A stretch of 64,000 nt of DNA, from contig NZ_LMOU01000003.1 of NCBI RefSeq assembly GCF_001423615.1, positions 13,697-77,696 of the forward strand. The letters are read 5' to 3'. The number at the start of each line of letters is the position of its first letter. Within the stretch, counting starts at the first letter, position 1. A program made the position numbers and the translations under genes. Of the stretch, positions 1-8,857 are shown piece after piece. The notes beneath the pieces were generated by a model that had not been told where the DNA came from, searched no databases, and saw only the letters and a program-made list of their open reading frames with translations. The stretch is from Microbacterium sp. Leaf159. GTDB taxonomy: Bacteria > Actinomycetota > Actinomycetes > Actinomycetales > Microbacteriaceae.

Positions 1-1625
1 TCGACTCCGGAGTGCTCGTCGATGCCCTCGGCTGCGGGAGCGGGCTCGTTCTCGGCACCGGCTTCGGTGTCGGCGGACTGTTCCGCGTCGTTCGCAGGCG
101 CGGTTCCGAACAGGATGTCGTCGAACGAGGGGCGTGCACCCTCTGAGGAGGGTGCATCGCCATCGTCGGATGCCACGTCGGCATCCCCGTCGTGTGCGGA
201 GCGCTCGGGGGTCTCGGCGGCCTCGGATACGACGTCCGCCGCGTCTTCGGCGTCGTTGGCGTCTGAGGCATCTGCCGCGTAGCCGAGCTCCGCCGCCGCG
301 TGCTCGACGTCGCGTGCCGCCGCCGCCGCATAGGCAGCGTCGTCGGCCTTCGCCTCTGCGGCATCCGCCGCTGCGGCGTCAGTCCGAGCAGCGTCAGATT
401 CCGCAGCATCTGATTCCGCGGCATCTGATTCCGCAGCATCCGAGTCCGCACCGTCGACGGACGCATCCTCACCAGGCTCGGCTTCGGGGGCCTCGGCGTC
501 GATCTCCGCACCCTCGTCGACGTTCGCCGCGTCGTCCGCAGGCGCATCCTCAGCGTCATCCGAGCCGTCTTCTGCACCCGCAGTCTCGACGGAGGCATCC
601 GCAGCGGTATCGCCGATCACCGCGGGCAGGAGCGTGGTCGCAGGAGCGGCGTCGAGCGAAGCATCCGACGGCCCAGCCTCCGCCTCGGGAGCGATGAACT
701 GCGAGGCTGCCGCGATCGCGTGCGGTGCGAGCGTGCCGCCGCGCACGAGCTCGATGAACACGTCTTCGAGCGTGGGGCCGCGCTGCACCAGGGTGGTGAG
801 GGCGATGCCGGCCGATGCCGCGATGGCGCCGACCTTTCCGGCGTTGCTGCCACGGACGGTGAGTCCGGAGCGGAGCACCTCGACCTCGAGGCCGGCGACC
901 GAGAGCGCCGCCTTCAGCGCGGCGCGGTCCGCGGCATCCACGACGACCGATCCGGCAGACGGGTCTGCGAGCTTCTCGATGCCGCTCGACAGCATGAGCT
1001 GCCCCTTCGAGAGCACGAGCACGTGGTCGGCGACCTGCTCGATCTCGCTCAGCACGTGCGAGGAGACGAGCACCGTGCGACCCTCGTCGGCGAGGCGGCG
1101 CATGAGCAGACGCATCCAGCGGATGCCTTCGGGATCGAGTCCGTTGGCCGGCTCGTCGAACACGAGGGCGCCGGGGTCGCCGAGCAGGGCGTGGGCGACG
1201 CTCAGTCGCTGACGCATGCCCAGCGAGAAACTGCCGATGCGGCCTTCGCTCTCGTGCTCGAGCCCGACCAGCGAGAGGACCTCGTCGACGCGCGACAGCG
1301 GGATGCCGTTGGCCTTGGCCGCCATGGTCAGCTGACGCGCGGCCGAACGCCGAGGGCGGTAGACCGTCTCCTCGAGCACGGATCCGATGGTGCGCAGGGG
1401 GTGGCGGAGCTCCGGGAATGCGACCCCGCCGATCGTGGCCGTGCCGGAGTTGGCGCGCACCTGACCGAGGAGGATCCGCAGCGTCGTGGTCTTTCCGGCC
1501 CCGTTCGGGCCGAGGAAGGCGGTCACGACACCGGGCTCGACTCGCGCGGAGAAGTCGGACACCGCCGTCACGTCATTGAATCGCTTGGTGACGCGCGTGA
1601 ACTCGAGCACCTGTCCGTCGGGCAT
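1..1625 (-). CDS. ABC-2-type exporter ATP-binding protein with long acidic tail (3' end outside window)
   Basis: ATPase subunit of an ABC exporter; its membrane partner is not in the window and is probably encoded to the left. Read leftward from an ATG at 1625, residues 1-230 form a complete nucleotide-binding domain: Walker A GPNGAGKTT near residue 39, a signature written SLGMRQRLS near 133, Walker B ALVFDEP followed by NGLDPEG, and the switch histidine in SSHVLSE. From about residue 310 to the window edge (over 230 residues) the chain is almost entirely Ala, Asp, Glu and Ser, with 5-residue DAAES repeats. The frame stays open to base 1, so the stop lies outside. The ATPase is certain; the acidic tail is unusual for the family and its role is unknown. 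Confidence 0.88.
   Translation of the reverse strand, partial: MPDGQVLEFTRVTKRFNDVTAVSDFSARVEPGVVTAFLGPNGAGKTTTLRILLGQVRANSGTATIGGVAFPELRHPLRTIGSVLEETVYRPRRSAARQLTMAAKANGIPLSRVDEVLSLVGLEHESEGRIGSFSLGMRQRLSVAHALLGDPGALVFDEPANGLDPEGIRWMRLLMRRLADEGRTVLVSSHVLSEIEQVADHVLVLSKGQLMLSSGIEKLADPSAGSVVVDAADRAALKAALSVAGLEVEVLRSGLTVRGSNAGKVGAIAASAGIALTTLVQRGPTLEDVFIELVRGGTLAPHAIAAASQFIAPEAEAGPSDASLDAAPATTLLPAVIGDTAADASVETAGAEDGSDDAEDAPADDAANVDEGAEIDAEAPEAEPGEDASVDGADSDAAESDAAESDAAESDAARTDAAAADAAEAKADDAAYAAAAARDVEHAAAELGYAADASDANDAEDAADVVSEAAETPERSAHDGDADVASDDGDAPSSEGARPSFDDILFGTAPANDAEQSADTEAGAENEPAPAAEGIDEHSGV
397..456 (-). repeat. 15-nt tandem repeat inside the ABC ATPase tail
   Basis: Four near-identical 15-nt units, seen on the + strand as GATTCCGCAGCATCT and variants, encode tandem DAAES pentapeptides in the acidic tail. 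The last unit is degenerate. Such an array can change length by slippage without breaking the frame. Confidence 0.8.
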
Positions 1626-1737
1626 CTGCGACCTCTCGTTGCAGTGGGCAGTTCTCTCTATCCTGCCGGAAAAGCCGCCGGATCGCGCATTTACCGTACA
1701 AACCCACCCGAATGCAAGGCTGCAGCCGAGGGGTAAC

Positions 1738-2808
1738 GTGGCACCCGTGACCGATTCCACCGCCGCTCCCCGGGTCCTCGTCCGCACAGAAGGTGCGCTC
1801 GGCAGGCTGACGCTCAACCGGCCCGAGGCGATCAACGCACTCGATCTCGGCATGATCAAGCTGCTCACCGAGGCGCTCGAGGCATGGCGTGAGGACACGG
1901 ATGTGCAGATCGTCCTGATCGACGGCGAGGGCGAGCGAGGGATGTGCGCGGGCGGCGACGTGCGCGGACTGCATGCACAGATCGTGGCCGGTCGAGCCGA
2001 CGAGACCGCGGAGTTCTTCCGCGCCGAGTACGCACTGAACGCGATGATCGCGGAGTACTCGAAGCCCGTCGTGTCGCTGGCCGACGGCATCACGATGGGC
2101 GGAGGCGTCGGCCTCTCGGGCCACGCGGCCATCCGCATCGTGACGGAGCGCTCGAAGCTCGCGATGCCCGAGACCCGCATCGGCTTCACGCCCGATGTGG
2201 GGGGAACGTGGCTGCTCGGTCGCGCTCCCGGCCGGCTGGGCGAGTACTTCGGCCTCACGGGCGGCACCATGAACGGAGCGGATGCCGTGCTGATGGGCTT
2301 TGCCGATCATTTCGTCCCGTCCGACCGCCTCGACGCGCTGCGCGAGGCGCTCGCGTATCGCGCGGACCCCACGGGTCCGGCCGAGATCGTGCTGCTGTTC
2401 GACGAGACCCCCGATCCGTCGGAACTTCCGGCCGCGCGCACGTGGGTCGACGAGGCGTTCTCCGCAGACACGGTCGCCGAGATCGTCTCTCGCCTGCACG
2501 AGCAGGGGACGGCGGATGCCACGGCCACCGCCGAGCTGCTCGGCAGCCTCGCCCCGACCGGCCTCACCGTGACCCTCGACGCGGTTCGCGAGGCTCGGGC
2601 GCTGCCGAATCTCCGCGCAGCGCTCGAGGGCGAGTACCGCCGCGTGATGTGGTTCGTGACACGTCACCCCGATCTCGTCGAGGGGATCCGCGCGCAGCTC
2701 GTCGACAAGGATCGCAACCCGAAATGGGATCCCGCGACGATCGCCGACCTGGCTCCGGATGCGGGTGCCGAGGCACGCGAGTTCGTGCCCGATCGCCCCC
2801 TCTTCTGA
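1738..2808 (+). CDS. 3-hydroxyisobutyryl-CoA hydrolase / enoyl-CoA hydratase family
   Basis: Predicted to hydrolyse 3-hydroxyisobutyryl-CoA in valine breakdown. The 356-residue length fits the hydrolase subgroup rather than the roughly 260-residue enoyl-CoA hydratases. The oxyanion-hole stretch GMCAGGDVRGLH (near residue 70), the segment MPETRIGFTPDVGG, and the C-terminal block with LVDKDRNPKWDP are typical of this subgroup. GTG at 1738 is chosen because GAGGGG lies 4 bases upstream; GTG at 1747 is the alternative. It is divergent from the ABC ATPase gene across about 110 bases. Family is firm; exact acyl-CoA substrate is inferred. Confidence 0.85.
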   Translation: MAPVTDSTAAPRVLVRTEGALGRLTLNRPEAINALDLGMIKLLTEALEAWREDTDVQIVLIDGEGERGMCAGGDVRGLHAQIVAGRADETAEFFRAEYALNAMIAEYSKPVVSLADGITMGGGVGLSGHAAIRIVTERSKLAMPETRIGFTPDVGGTWLLGRAPGRLGEYFGLTGGTMNGADAVLMGFADHFVPSDRLDALREALAYRADPTGPAEIVLLFDETPDPSELPAARTWVDEAFSADTVAEIVSRLHEQGTADATATAELLGSLAPTGLTVTLDAVREARALPNLRAALEGEYRRVMWFVTRHPDLVEGIRAQLVDKDRNPKWDPATIADLAPDAGAEAREFVPDRPLF

Positions 2809-2872
2809 CGTACATCGATATATCTGCGGTTGTTCGCCGCCGTGCATAAACGGCTGGCCGCAGGCGGAATGG

Positions 2873-2887
2873 TTCGCTGTCAGCGAA
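2873..2887. promoter_or_regulatory. Palindrome upstream of the ABC exporter genes
   Basis: TTCGCTGTCAGCGAA is a perfect 7+1+7 palindrome in the 200-base gap before the exporter operon. It looks like a dimeric repressor site (TetR or MarR size), but no regulator gene is adjacent. Nothing else clear is visible in this gap apart from a weak hairpin around 2824-2863. Confidence 0.35.
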
Positions 2888-3008
2888 GGTCCACCCACAG
2901 GGGGATACGAATGTCCGCGGTTCGTGGCACTCTGTCATATGCGCGATCGTCGGCGCGCGTCCGCCCGTCGGGAGATCTGCCGCTTCATCCTTCCTAGAAA
3001 GTCCGCCT

Positions 3009-4736
3009 GTGCTGGGAAAAATCCTCGTTCGATATCTGTCCCGCTATAAGTGGTTGCTCGTGGCCGTTCTGGTGTTCCAGTTCGCCAGCGCGATCGCGAC
3101 TCTGTACCTTCCCCGTCTCAACGAAGACATCATCAACAAGGGTGTCGCTCAGTCCGACACCGACTACATCTGGCGCACCGGTCTGTTCATGCTCGCCGTG
3201 TCGCTCGGCCAGATCATCGCCTCGGTCATCGCCACCTACTTCGCCGCCCGTGCGTCGATGGGGGCTGGCCGCGACATCCGCGCCGACGTCTTCGGCAAGG
3301 TGAGCGGATTCTCCGAGCGCGAGGTCTCGCAGTTCGGGGCCGGTTCGCTCATCACCCGCAACACGAACGACGTGCAGCAGGTGCAGATGCTCGCGATGAT
3401 GGGCGCAACCATGCTCGTCACCGCGCCGCTGCTCGCGATCGGCGGCATCATCTTCGCCGTGCAGACGAACATCGGCCTCAGCTGGCTGATCGCGGTCTCC
3501 GTGCCGCTGCTGCTGATCGTCGCGGGTCTCGTCGTGAGCCGCATGGTTCCGCTGTTCCGCAGCTATCAGGGCAAGCTCGACACCGTGAACCGCGTCATGC
3601 GCGAGCAGCTGACCGGTGTGCGCGTCGTCCGTGCCTTCGTGCGCGAGCGCATCGAAGAAGAGCGATTCCGCGAAGCGAACACCGACATCATGGTCGTCGG
3701 CCGCAAGGTCGGCTCGCTGTTCGTGCTCCTGTTCCCGCTGTTCATGCTGATCCTCAACGTCACGGTCGTGGCGGTCGTCTGGTTCGGCGGCATCGAGGTC
3801 AACAGCGGCACCGTGCAGGTCGGCACGATCTTCGCCTTCATGCAGTACATCGGCCAGATCATGGGCGGCGTCATCATGGCGAGCTTCATGGCCATCATGA
3901 TCCCGCGCGCCGCCGTGTCGGCCGAGCGCATCGGCGAGGTCCTCGACACGACCTCGAGCATGGAGCGCCCGACAGATGGCGTCACCGACTTCCCGGCTCC
4001 GGGTGCTGTCGCGTTCGACGACGTCGAGTTCACCTACCCCGGCGCGGATTCGCCCGTGCTCACGGGCATCAGCTTCGCGGCCGAGCCCGGCGAGACGGTG
4101 GCGATCGTGGGCTCGACGGGTGCGGGCAAGACCACGCTCGTCTCGCTGATCCCTCGACTCTTCGATGCCACGGGCGGAGCGGTGTTCGTCGGAGGAGCCG
4201 ACGTCCGCAAGGCCGACGTCGAGTCGCTGTGGGCGACCATCGGCCTGGTTCCCCAGCGTCCGTTCCTGTTCACGGGAACCGTCGCATCGAACCTGCGCTA
4301 CGGCCGCGAAGACGCCACCGACGAAGAGCTGTGGCACGCCCTCGAGATCGCGCAGGGTCGCGACTTCGTCGAGGAGATGCCCGACGGCCTCGAATCGCGG
4401 ATCACGCAGGGTGGTACGAACGTCTCGGGTGGGCAGCGTCAGCGTCTCGCGATCGCCCGTGCGATCGTGCGGCAGCCGCAGATCCTCGTGTTCGACGACT
4501 CGTTCTCGGCGCTCGACCTCACCACCGACGCGCATCTGAGGCAGGCGCTGTGGCGCGAGCTGCCTCACGTGACCAAGATCGTGGTCGCGCAGCGCGTCTC
4601 GTCCATCACCGATGCGGATCGCATCGTCGTGCTCGAAGGGGGCACCATGGTCGGCGTCGGCACGCACGAGGAACTCCTCAAGACGAGCACGACCTATCGA
4701 GAGATCGTCGAGTCGCAGCTGGGGGTGGACGCATGA
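3009..4736 (+). CDS. Heterodimeric ABC exporter, degenerate-site subunit
   Basis: Fused membrane and ATPase half of a type IV ABC exporter. Residues 15-300 carry about six membrane segments; the ATPase domain spans about 335-575. Walker A is GSTGAGKTT (near 367) and the signature is VSGGQRQR (near 470). Walker B reads ILVFDDSF, with Asp where the catalytic Glu normally sits, and the switch region reads VVAQRVS, with Gln in place of His. These two changes are the hallmark of the non-catalytic subunit in heterodimers such as TM287/288 and BmrCD. GTG at 3009 is used, with a weak AGAAAG upstream. Its stop overlaps the next start (ATGA). Substrate unknown; drug or lipid export is typical. Confidence 0.9.
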   Translation: MLGKILVRYLSRYKWLLVAVLVFQFASAIATLYLPRLNEDIINKGVAQSDTDYIWRTGLFMLAVSLGQIIASVIATYFAARASMGAGRDIRADVFGKVSGFSEREVSQFGAGSLITRNTNDVQQVQMLAMMGATMLVTAPLLAIGGIIFAVQTNIGLSWLIAVSVPLLLIVAGLVVSRMVPLFRSYQGKLDTVNRVMREQLTGVRVVRAFVRERIEEERFREANTDIMVVGRKVGSLFVLLFPLFMLILNVTVVAVVWFGGIEVNSGTVQVGTIFAFMQYIGQIMGGVIMASFMAIMIPRAAVSAERIGEVLDTTSSMERPTDGVTDFPAPGAVAFDDVEFTYPGADSPVLTGISFAAEPGETVAIVGSTGAGKTTLVSLIPRLFDATGGAVFVGGADVRKADVESLWATIGLVPQRPFLFTGTVASNLRYGREDATDEELWHALEIAQGRDFVEEMPDGLESRITQGGTNVSGGQRQRLAIARAIVRQPQILVFDDSFSALDLTTDAHLRQALWRELPHVTKIVVAQRVSSITDADRIVVLEGGTMVGVGTHEELLKTSTTYREIVESQLGVDA

Positions 4737-6988
4737 GCGAGCAGAACGAACCCCAGACGCGTCGGGGCCGCGCCAAGGCGACGGCCGCCCAGGCCACGGC
4801 AGCCACCGCGACGGCCGAGCCGGAACTCACGGACGAAGAGAAGTACGAGGCCGAACTCGCCGAGAAGGCGCGCCAGAACGGCGGCGGCTGGGACAGCGTC
4901 GCACCGGGCAAGGCCGACAACTTCGGCAAGAGCTTCAGCCGGATGATCGGACTGCTCAAGCCCTCGGCCGTGTGGTTCATCCTGGTCTCCATCGCCGGCG
5001 CGGTCGGCGTCGTGCTCACGGTCGCCGCGCCGAAGGTGCTCGGTGAAGCCACGAACCTCATCTACAAGGGCTTCATCTCGGTGCAGCTCGGCCAGGCGAA
5101 CGGCGACTTCCCCGGCTTCCCGGCGGGTACCTCGCAGGATGACGTGGTCGCAGCCCTCCGCCAGGGCGGACAGGACGACTACGCGAACCAGGTCGCGGCG
5201 CTCGGCAGCTTCCAGGTCGGCGAGGGCGTCGACTTCGACGCGCTCCGGTGGGTCATCATCGCGGTCCTCGCGATCTACATCGTCGCCGCCTTCCTGAGCT
5301 GGATCCAGGGCTACGTGATCAACGTCATCATGGTGCGCACCATGTGGCGCCTGCGCGAGCAGGTCGAGGCGAAGATCAACCGTCTGCCCCTGTCGTACTT
5401 CGACAAGGTGCAGCGCGGTGACCTGATCTCGCGCGTCACGAACGACATCGACAACATCACCCAGACCATGCAGCAGTCGCTGTCCGGTGCGATCACGGCC
5501 GTCCTCACGGTCGTGGGCGTGCTGGTGCTGATGTTCTCCATCTCGTGGCAGCTCGCGCTCGTCGCACTGGTGGCCCTCCCGCTGATGGGCGTGATCTTCG
5601 GTGTCATCGGACCGAGGTCGCAGAAGGCCTTCGGCACGCAGTGGCGCAAGGTCGGTCGTCTGAACGCCCGCGTCGAGGAGGCATTCTCGGGCCACGCGCT
5701 CGTGAAGGTCTTCGGACGCGAGCAGGACGCCCTCGAGAAGTTCAAGGACGAGAACGAAGAGCTCTTCCAGGCGAGCTTCAAGGCGCAGTTCCTCTCGGGC
5801 ATCATCATGCCCGCGATGACCTTCGTCGGCAGCCTCACCTATGTGGGCATCGCCGTGCTCGGAGGGCTCATGGTGGCGAACGGCCAGCTGCGCCTCGGTG
5901 ACGTGCAGGCGTTCATCCAGTACTCGCAGCAGTTCACGCAGCCGCTGTCGGAGCTGGGCGGCATGGCCGCGGTCGTGCAGTCGGGAACCGCATCGGCCGA
6001 GCGGGTGTTCGAGCTTCTCGACACCGAGGAGCAGGAAGCCGATGACGCAGACGCTCCGGCGCTCGCAGACGGCCAGGGCGTCGTGGAGTTCGAGAACGTC
6101 GCGTTCTCCTACACGCCCGAGCGTCCTCTGATCACCGACCTCTCGTTCCGCGTCGAGCCGGGCCAGACCGTCGCGATCGTCGGTCCCACCGGGGCAGGCA
6201 AGACGACGCTCGTCAACCTGATCATGCGGTTCTACGAGCTGAACGGCGGGCGCATCCTGCTCGACGGTCAGGACATCTCCGGGGTCACGCGTGACCAGCT
6301 GCGTTCGCGCACCGGCATGGTGCTGCAGGATCCGTGGCTGTTCGCCGGCAGCATCCGCGAGAACATCCGGTACGGCCGCTCGACCGCGACCGACGACGAG
6401 GTTCTCGAGGCCGCCAAGGCGACGTACGTCGACCGCTTCGTGCACGCCCTCCCCGAGGGGTACGACACGGTGCTCGACGAGGACGCGTCGAACGTCTCGG
6501 CGGGTGAGCGTCAGCTGATCACGATCGCGCGGGCGTTCGTCGCCCAGCCGTCGATCCTGATCCTCGACGAGGCCACATCGGCGGTCGACACGCGCACTGA
6601 GCTGCTGCTGCAGCACGCGATGGCGGCTCTGCGGCAGGGGCGCACGTCGTTCGTGATCGCCCACCGCCTGTCTACCATCCGTGACGCCGACCTCATCCTC
6701 GTGATGGAGCACGGCGACATCGTCGAGAAGGGCACGCACGACGAGCTGATCGCCGCGCAGGGCGCCTACTGGCGTCTGTACCAGTCGCAGTTCGAGCAGG
6801 CGGCGACCGACATCGACGCCGAGGACGCACTCACGGGATCGACTCCGGTCGTCGTGAGCGGCGACGCCGAAGAAGAAGCGGCGGCCGCGCAGGTCGGCGC
6901 GTCGGTCGGCGCTCAGACGCCTGCGGCCGAGACCGCTGCAGCCCAGGCGATCGTCGAGCGACCGGACTCCGGTGGTCAGAACGGCTGA
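4733..6988 (+). CDS. Heterodimeric ABC exporter, catalytic subunit
   Basis: Partner of the preceding gene, translationally coupled through an ATGA overlap. At 751 residues it is about 170 longer than its partner: a charged Ala-rich N-terminal extension (first 60 residues), an insert of about 60 residues between the first two membrane segments, and a 60-residue Ala/Glu-rich C-terminal tail. The ATPase domain has canonical Walker A GPTGAGKTT (near 483), Walker B ILILDEATSA with catalytic Glu (near 608) and switch His in VIAHRLST. The signature is VSAGERQ rather than LSGGQ, so the pair has one consensus and one degenerate ATP site. Substrate cannot be told from sequence. Confidence 0.92.
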   Translation: MSEQNEPQTRRGRAKATAAQATAATATAEPELTDEEKYEAELAEKARQNGGGWDSVAPGKADNFGKSFSRMIGLLKPSAVWFILVSIAGAVGVVLTVAAPKVLGEATNLIYKGFISVQLGQANGDFPGFPAGTSQDDVVAALRQGGQDDYANQVAALGSFQVGEGVDFDALRWVIIAVLAIYIVAAFLSWIQGYVINVIMVRTMWRLREQVEAKINRLPLSYFDKVQRGDLISRVTNDIDNITQTMQQSLSGAITAVLTVVGVLVLMFSISWQLALVALVALPLMGVIFGVIGPRSQKAFGTQWRKVGRLNARVEEAFSGHALVKVFGREQDALEKFKDENEELFQASFKAQFLSGIIMPAMTFVGSLTYVGIAVLGGLMVANGQLRLGDVQAFIQYSQQFTQPLSELGGMAAVVQSGTASAERVFELLDTEEQEADDADAPALADGQGVVEFENVAFSYTPERPLITDLSFRVEPGQTVAIVGPTGAGKTTLVNLIMRFYELNGGRILLDGQDISGVTRDQLRSRTGMVLQDPWLFAGSIRENIRYGRSTATDDEVLEAAKATYVDRFVHALPEGYDTVLDEDASNVSAGERQLITIARAFVAQPSILILDEATSAVDTRTELLLQHAMAALRQGRTSFVIAHRLSTIRDADLILVMEHGDIVEKGTHDELIAAQGAYWRLYQSQFEQAATDIDAEDALTGSTPVVVSGDAEEEAAAAQVGASVGAQTPAAETAAAQAIVERPDSGGQNG

Positions 6989-7009
6989 CGCGAACGCAGC
7001 GTGAACCGA

Positions 7010-7047
7010 CAGACGCCCCGCCCCGTTGATTCGGGGTGGGGCGTCTG
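7010..7047. terminator. Hairpin terminator after the ABC exporter operon
   Basis: A 15-bp stem (arms 7010-7024 and 7033-7047, one G-T pair) encloses an 8-base loop. It separates the rightward exporter operon from the leftward carboxypeptidase gene, so it can act in both directions. There is no T run, as usual in high-GC actinobacteria. Confidence 0.75.
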
Positions 7048-7088
7048 CGTGCGGGCAATCGCGTGGGGCGTCCGCGTGCGGGCCGGCC

Positions 7089-8672
7089 TCAGCGCTGCGC
7101 TTCCGTGAGTCCGAACAGTTCGAGCGGATGCGTCATCCGCCACCACGGGCTCGGCGCGTCCACGTCGTCTGCCAACGACACCGACGTCGTCACGGTGTTC
7201 AGTGGTCCGACGCTCGTGACCGTGCCGATCTCGTCGCCGTCTTCGCGGTTCTCCCCGAGGGTGAACGTCGAGGTCGCCTGCGCGGTCGCTCCGTTCCACA
7301 TCACGAGGTTCGCGTCGGCATCCGCGACGACATCGGTGGTCGTGCCCCACAGGGTCGTGACGGTCCCGACCACCGTGCCCTTCGCGACAGCCGGTGCCTG
7401 CGCCTGCAGCGCGGTCTCGACCTGCGAGAACAGTGAGCGGGTCTGAGCCAGGCGCTGTTCGTCATCGGCCTGCCCGAGCACAGCGGCGTACAGGTGCACC
7501 GTGACGTCGTCGACGGTGATGTCCTTCGCGGTCAGCAGGTTCCAGCTGTCGCCCAGCGTGCCCGTCTTCACGCCGACGACACCGGCATCCGCCAGCATCC
7601 CGTTCGTGTTCGTGACGGTGCCCGCACCGGGGAGATCGATCGAGGGAGTGCCCACGATGCCCGCGAAGACCGGGTTCTGCATCGCCATCTCGGCGAGCGC
7701 GACGAGGGACTCGGGCGTGGCCGTGTTGCGGGCGTCGAAGCCCGACGGGGTCGCGATCGTGATGCCGTCGAGACCGCGGTCGCGCAGCCAGACGGTGGCG
7801 GCGGAGGAGAACGCCGACTCCGATCCCCAGATCTCTCTGGCGAGGCGATCGATGTAGTTGTTCGCAGAACCCAGCAGGGTCCCCTGCAGCAACTGCAGTT
7901 CGGTGAGTGTGCCGCCGACGGGCACGTCGAGCGCCGACTGGTCCGAGCGCCGGTAGTCCCAGTACGCGAGGTTGTCCGCCCGGGTGAAGGAGAACTCCGG
8001 GCCCTGCTCGCCCACGGCGAGCGGCATCCGTTCGAGCACCATCAGGCTCGATACGACCTTCGTGACGCTCGCGATCGCCGCGGCGTCGAGAGATGAGGAG
8101 GTGGTGGAGAGCCCGCCGACGCCGACGGCCCCGCTTCCCTGACTGGGCCACGAGATCGCTGCCGCGTCTGCGGCGGTAGGTGTGATCTCGACCGCCTGCA
8201 CGGTCGGCGCCACCTCGTGCAGAGGCCACAGCAGGGTCGTCCCCGCATACGAGGCGACCAGTCCGACGAGAACGCCGAGCGGCACCAGAACTCCCGGCCG
8301 CGCGATCGCCGGTCGCAGCCGAGCATCCTTGAGCAGGGCGGCTCCCGACGCGGTGCCCGCGCTCTCGTCCAGCGAGCCGCCGGTCGTCTCCTCGGCGACT
8401 CTGACCGGATCGACCCAGGTCAGCGGTGTGCCTCCGCTCGCAGCGCCCGCCCACTGCGCCTCGGGCTCGTGGTCGAACACCGTGAGTGCGTCGCCCTCGA
8501 CGACTGCCGCGGGTGTGGCGCTCAGCGCGCCGGTTCCCGTCGCATCGCTCTCGGGCGCGTCGCCCACGGGTGCATCGCTCTCGGGCGCATCGCCCACGGG
8601 CGCGTCGCTCTCGGGCGCGTCGCCTGCAGGCGCGTCGGAGGCGGTGGCCTCGGCGGATTCAGGAGCGGTCAC
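7089..8672 (-). CDS. D-alanyl-D-alanine carboxypeptidase-like, membrane anchored
   Basis: Penicillin-binding-type serine DD-peptidase that would trim peptidoglycan stem peptides outside the membrane. The triad of motifs is present: SVTK (Ser near residue 202), SAN in GSANNYID, and KTG in VGVKTGTLGDS. One membrane segment (near 125-150, rich in Val, Leu and Gly) precedes the catalytic domain. The roughly 120 residues before it are cytoplasmic, acidic and repetitive (SDAPVGDAPE repeats). The start is uncertain: GTG at 8672 is directly abutted by AGGAG, leaving no normal spacing, so GTG codons further in, or GTG 8741, are possible. Divergent from the thiamine importer operon. Confidence 0.82.
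   Translation of the reverse strand: MTAPESAEATASDAPAGDAPESDAPVGDAPESDAPVGDAPESDATGTGALSATPAAVVEGDALTVFDHEPEAQWAGAASGGTPLTWVDPVRVAEETTGGSLDESAGTASGAALLKDARLRPAIARPGVLVPLGVLVGLVASYAGTTLLWPLHEVAPTVQAVEITPTAADAAAISWPSQGSGAVGVGGLSTTSSSLDAAAIASVTKVVSSLMVLERMPLAVGEQGPEFSFTRADNLAYWDYRRSDQSALDVPVGGTLTELQLLQGTLLGSANNYIDRLAREIWGSESAFSSAATVWLRDRGLDGITIATPSGFDARNTATPESLVALAEMAMQNPVFAGIVGTPSIDLPGAGTVTNTNGMLADAGVVGVKTGTLGDSWNLLTAKDITVDDVTVHLYAAVLGQADDEQRLAQTRSLFSQVETALQAQAPAVAKGTVVGTVTTLWGTTTDVVADADANLVMWNGATAQATSTFTLGENREDGDEIGTVTSVGPLNTVTTSVSLADDVDAPSPWWRMTHPLELFGLTEAQR
8542..8631 (-). repeat. Three 30-nt tandem repeats in the carboxypeptidase N-terminus
   Basis: Three consecutive 30-nt units (8542-8571, 8572-8601, 8602-8631) differ by a few bases and encode the decapeptide APVGDAPESD in the cytoplasmic N-terminal region. 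Confidence 0.85.
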
Positions 8673-8745
8673 CTCCTCACGGTACCGAACTCGCGCGCAG
8701 ATCCGCGGCGCTGCAACAGGAGCAGACGTGAGTGTCGGCACTGGG

Positions 8746-8751
8746 TAAGAT
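8746..8751 (+). promoter_or_regulatory. -10 element for the thiamine importer operon
   Basis: TAAGAT is a good -10 hexamer about 12 bases upstream of where the TPP riboswitch begins, which fits a transcript starting near 8758. No convincing -35 is seen. Confidence 0.5.
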
Positions 8752-8761
8752 CGTGAGAACA

Positions 8762-8849
<88 letters not shown>

Positions 8850-8857
8850 AGTCACTG

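Noticed and set aside
3050..4732. A very long open frame running through the first ABC exporter gene in another frame.
   Set aside because: Its product is Arg/His-rich and repetitive, typical of a GC-rich shadow frame; only the part from ATG 4733 has family motifs.
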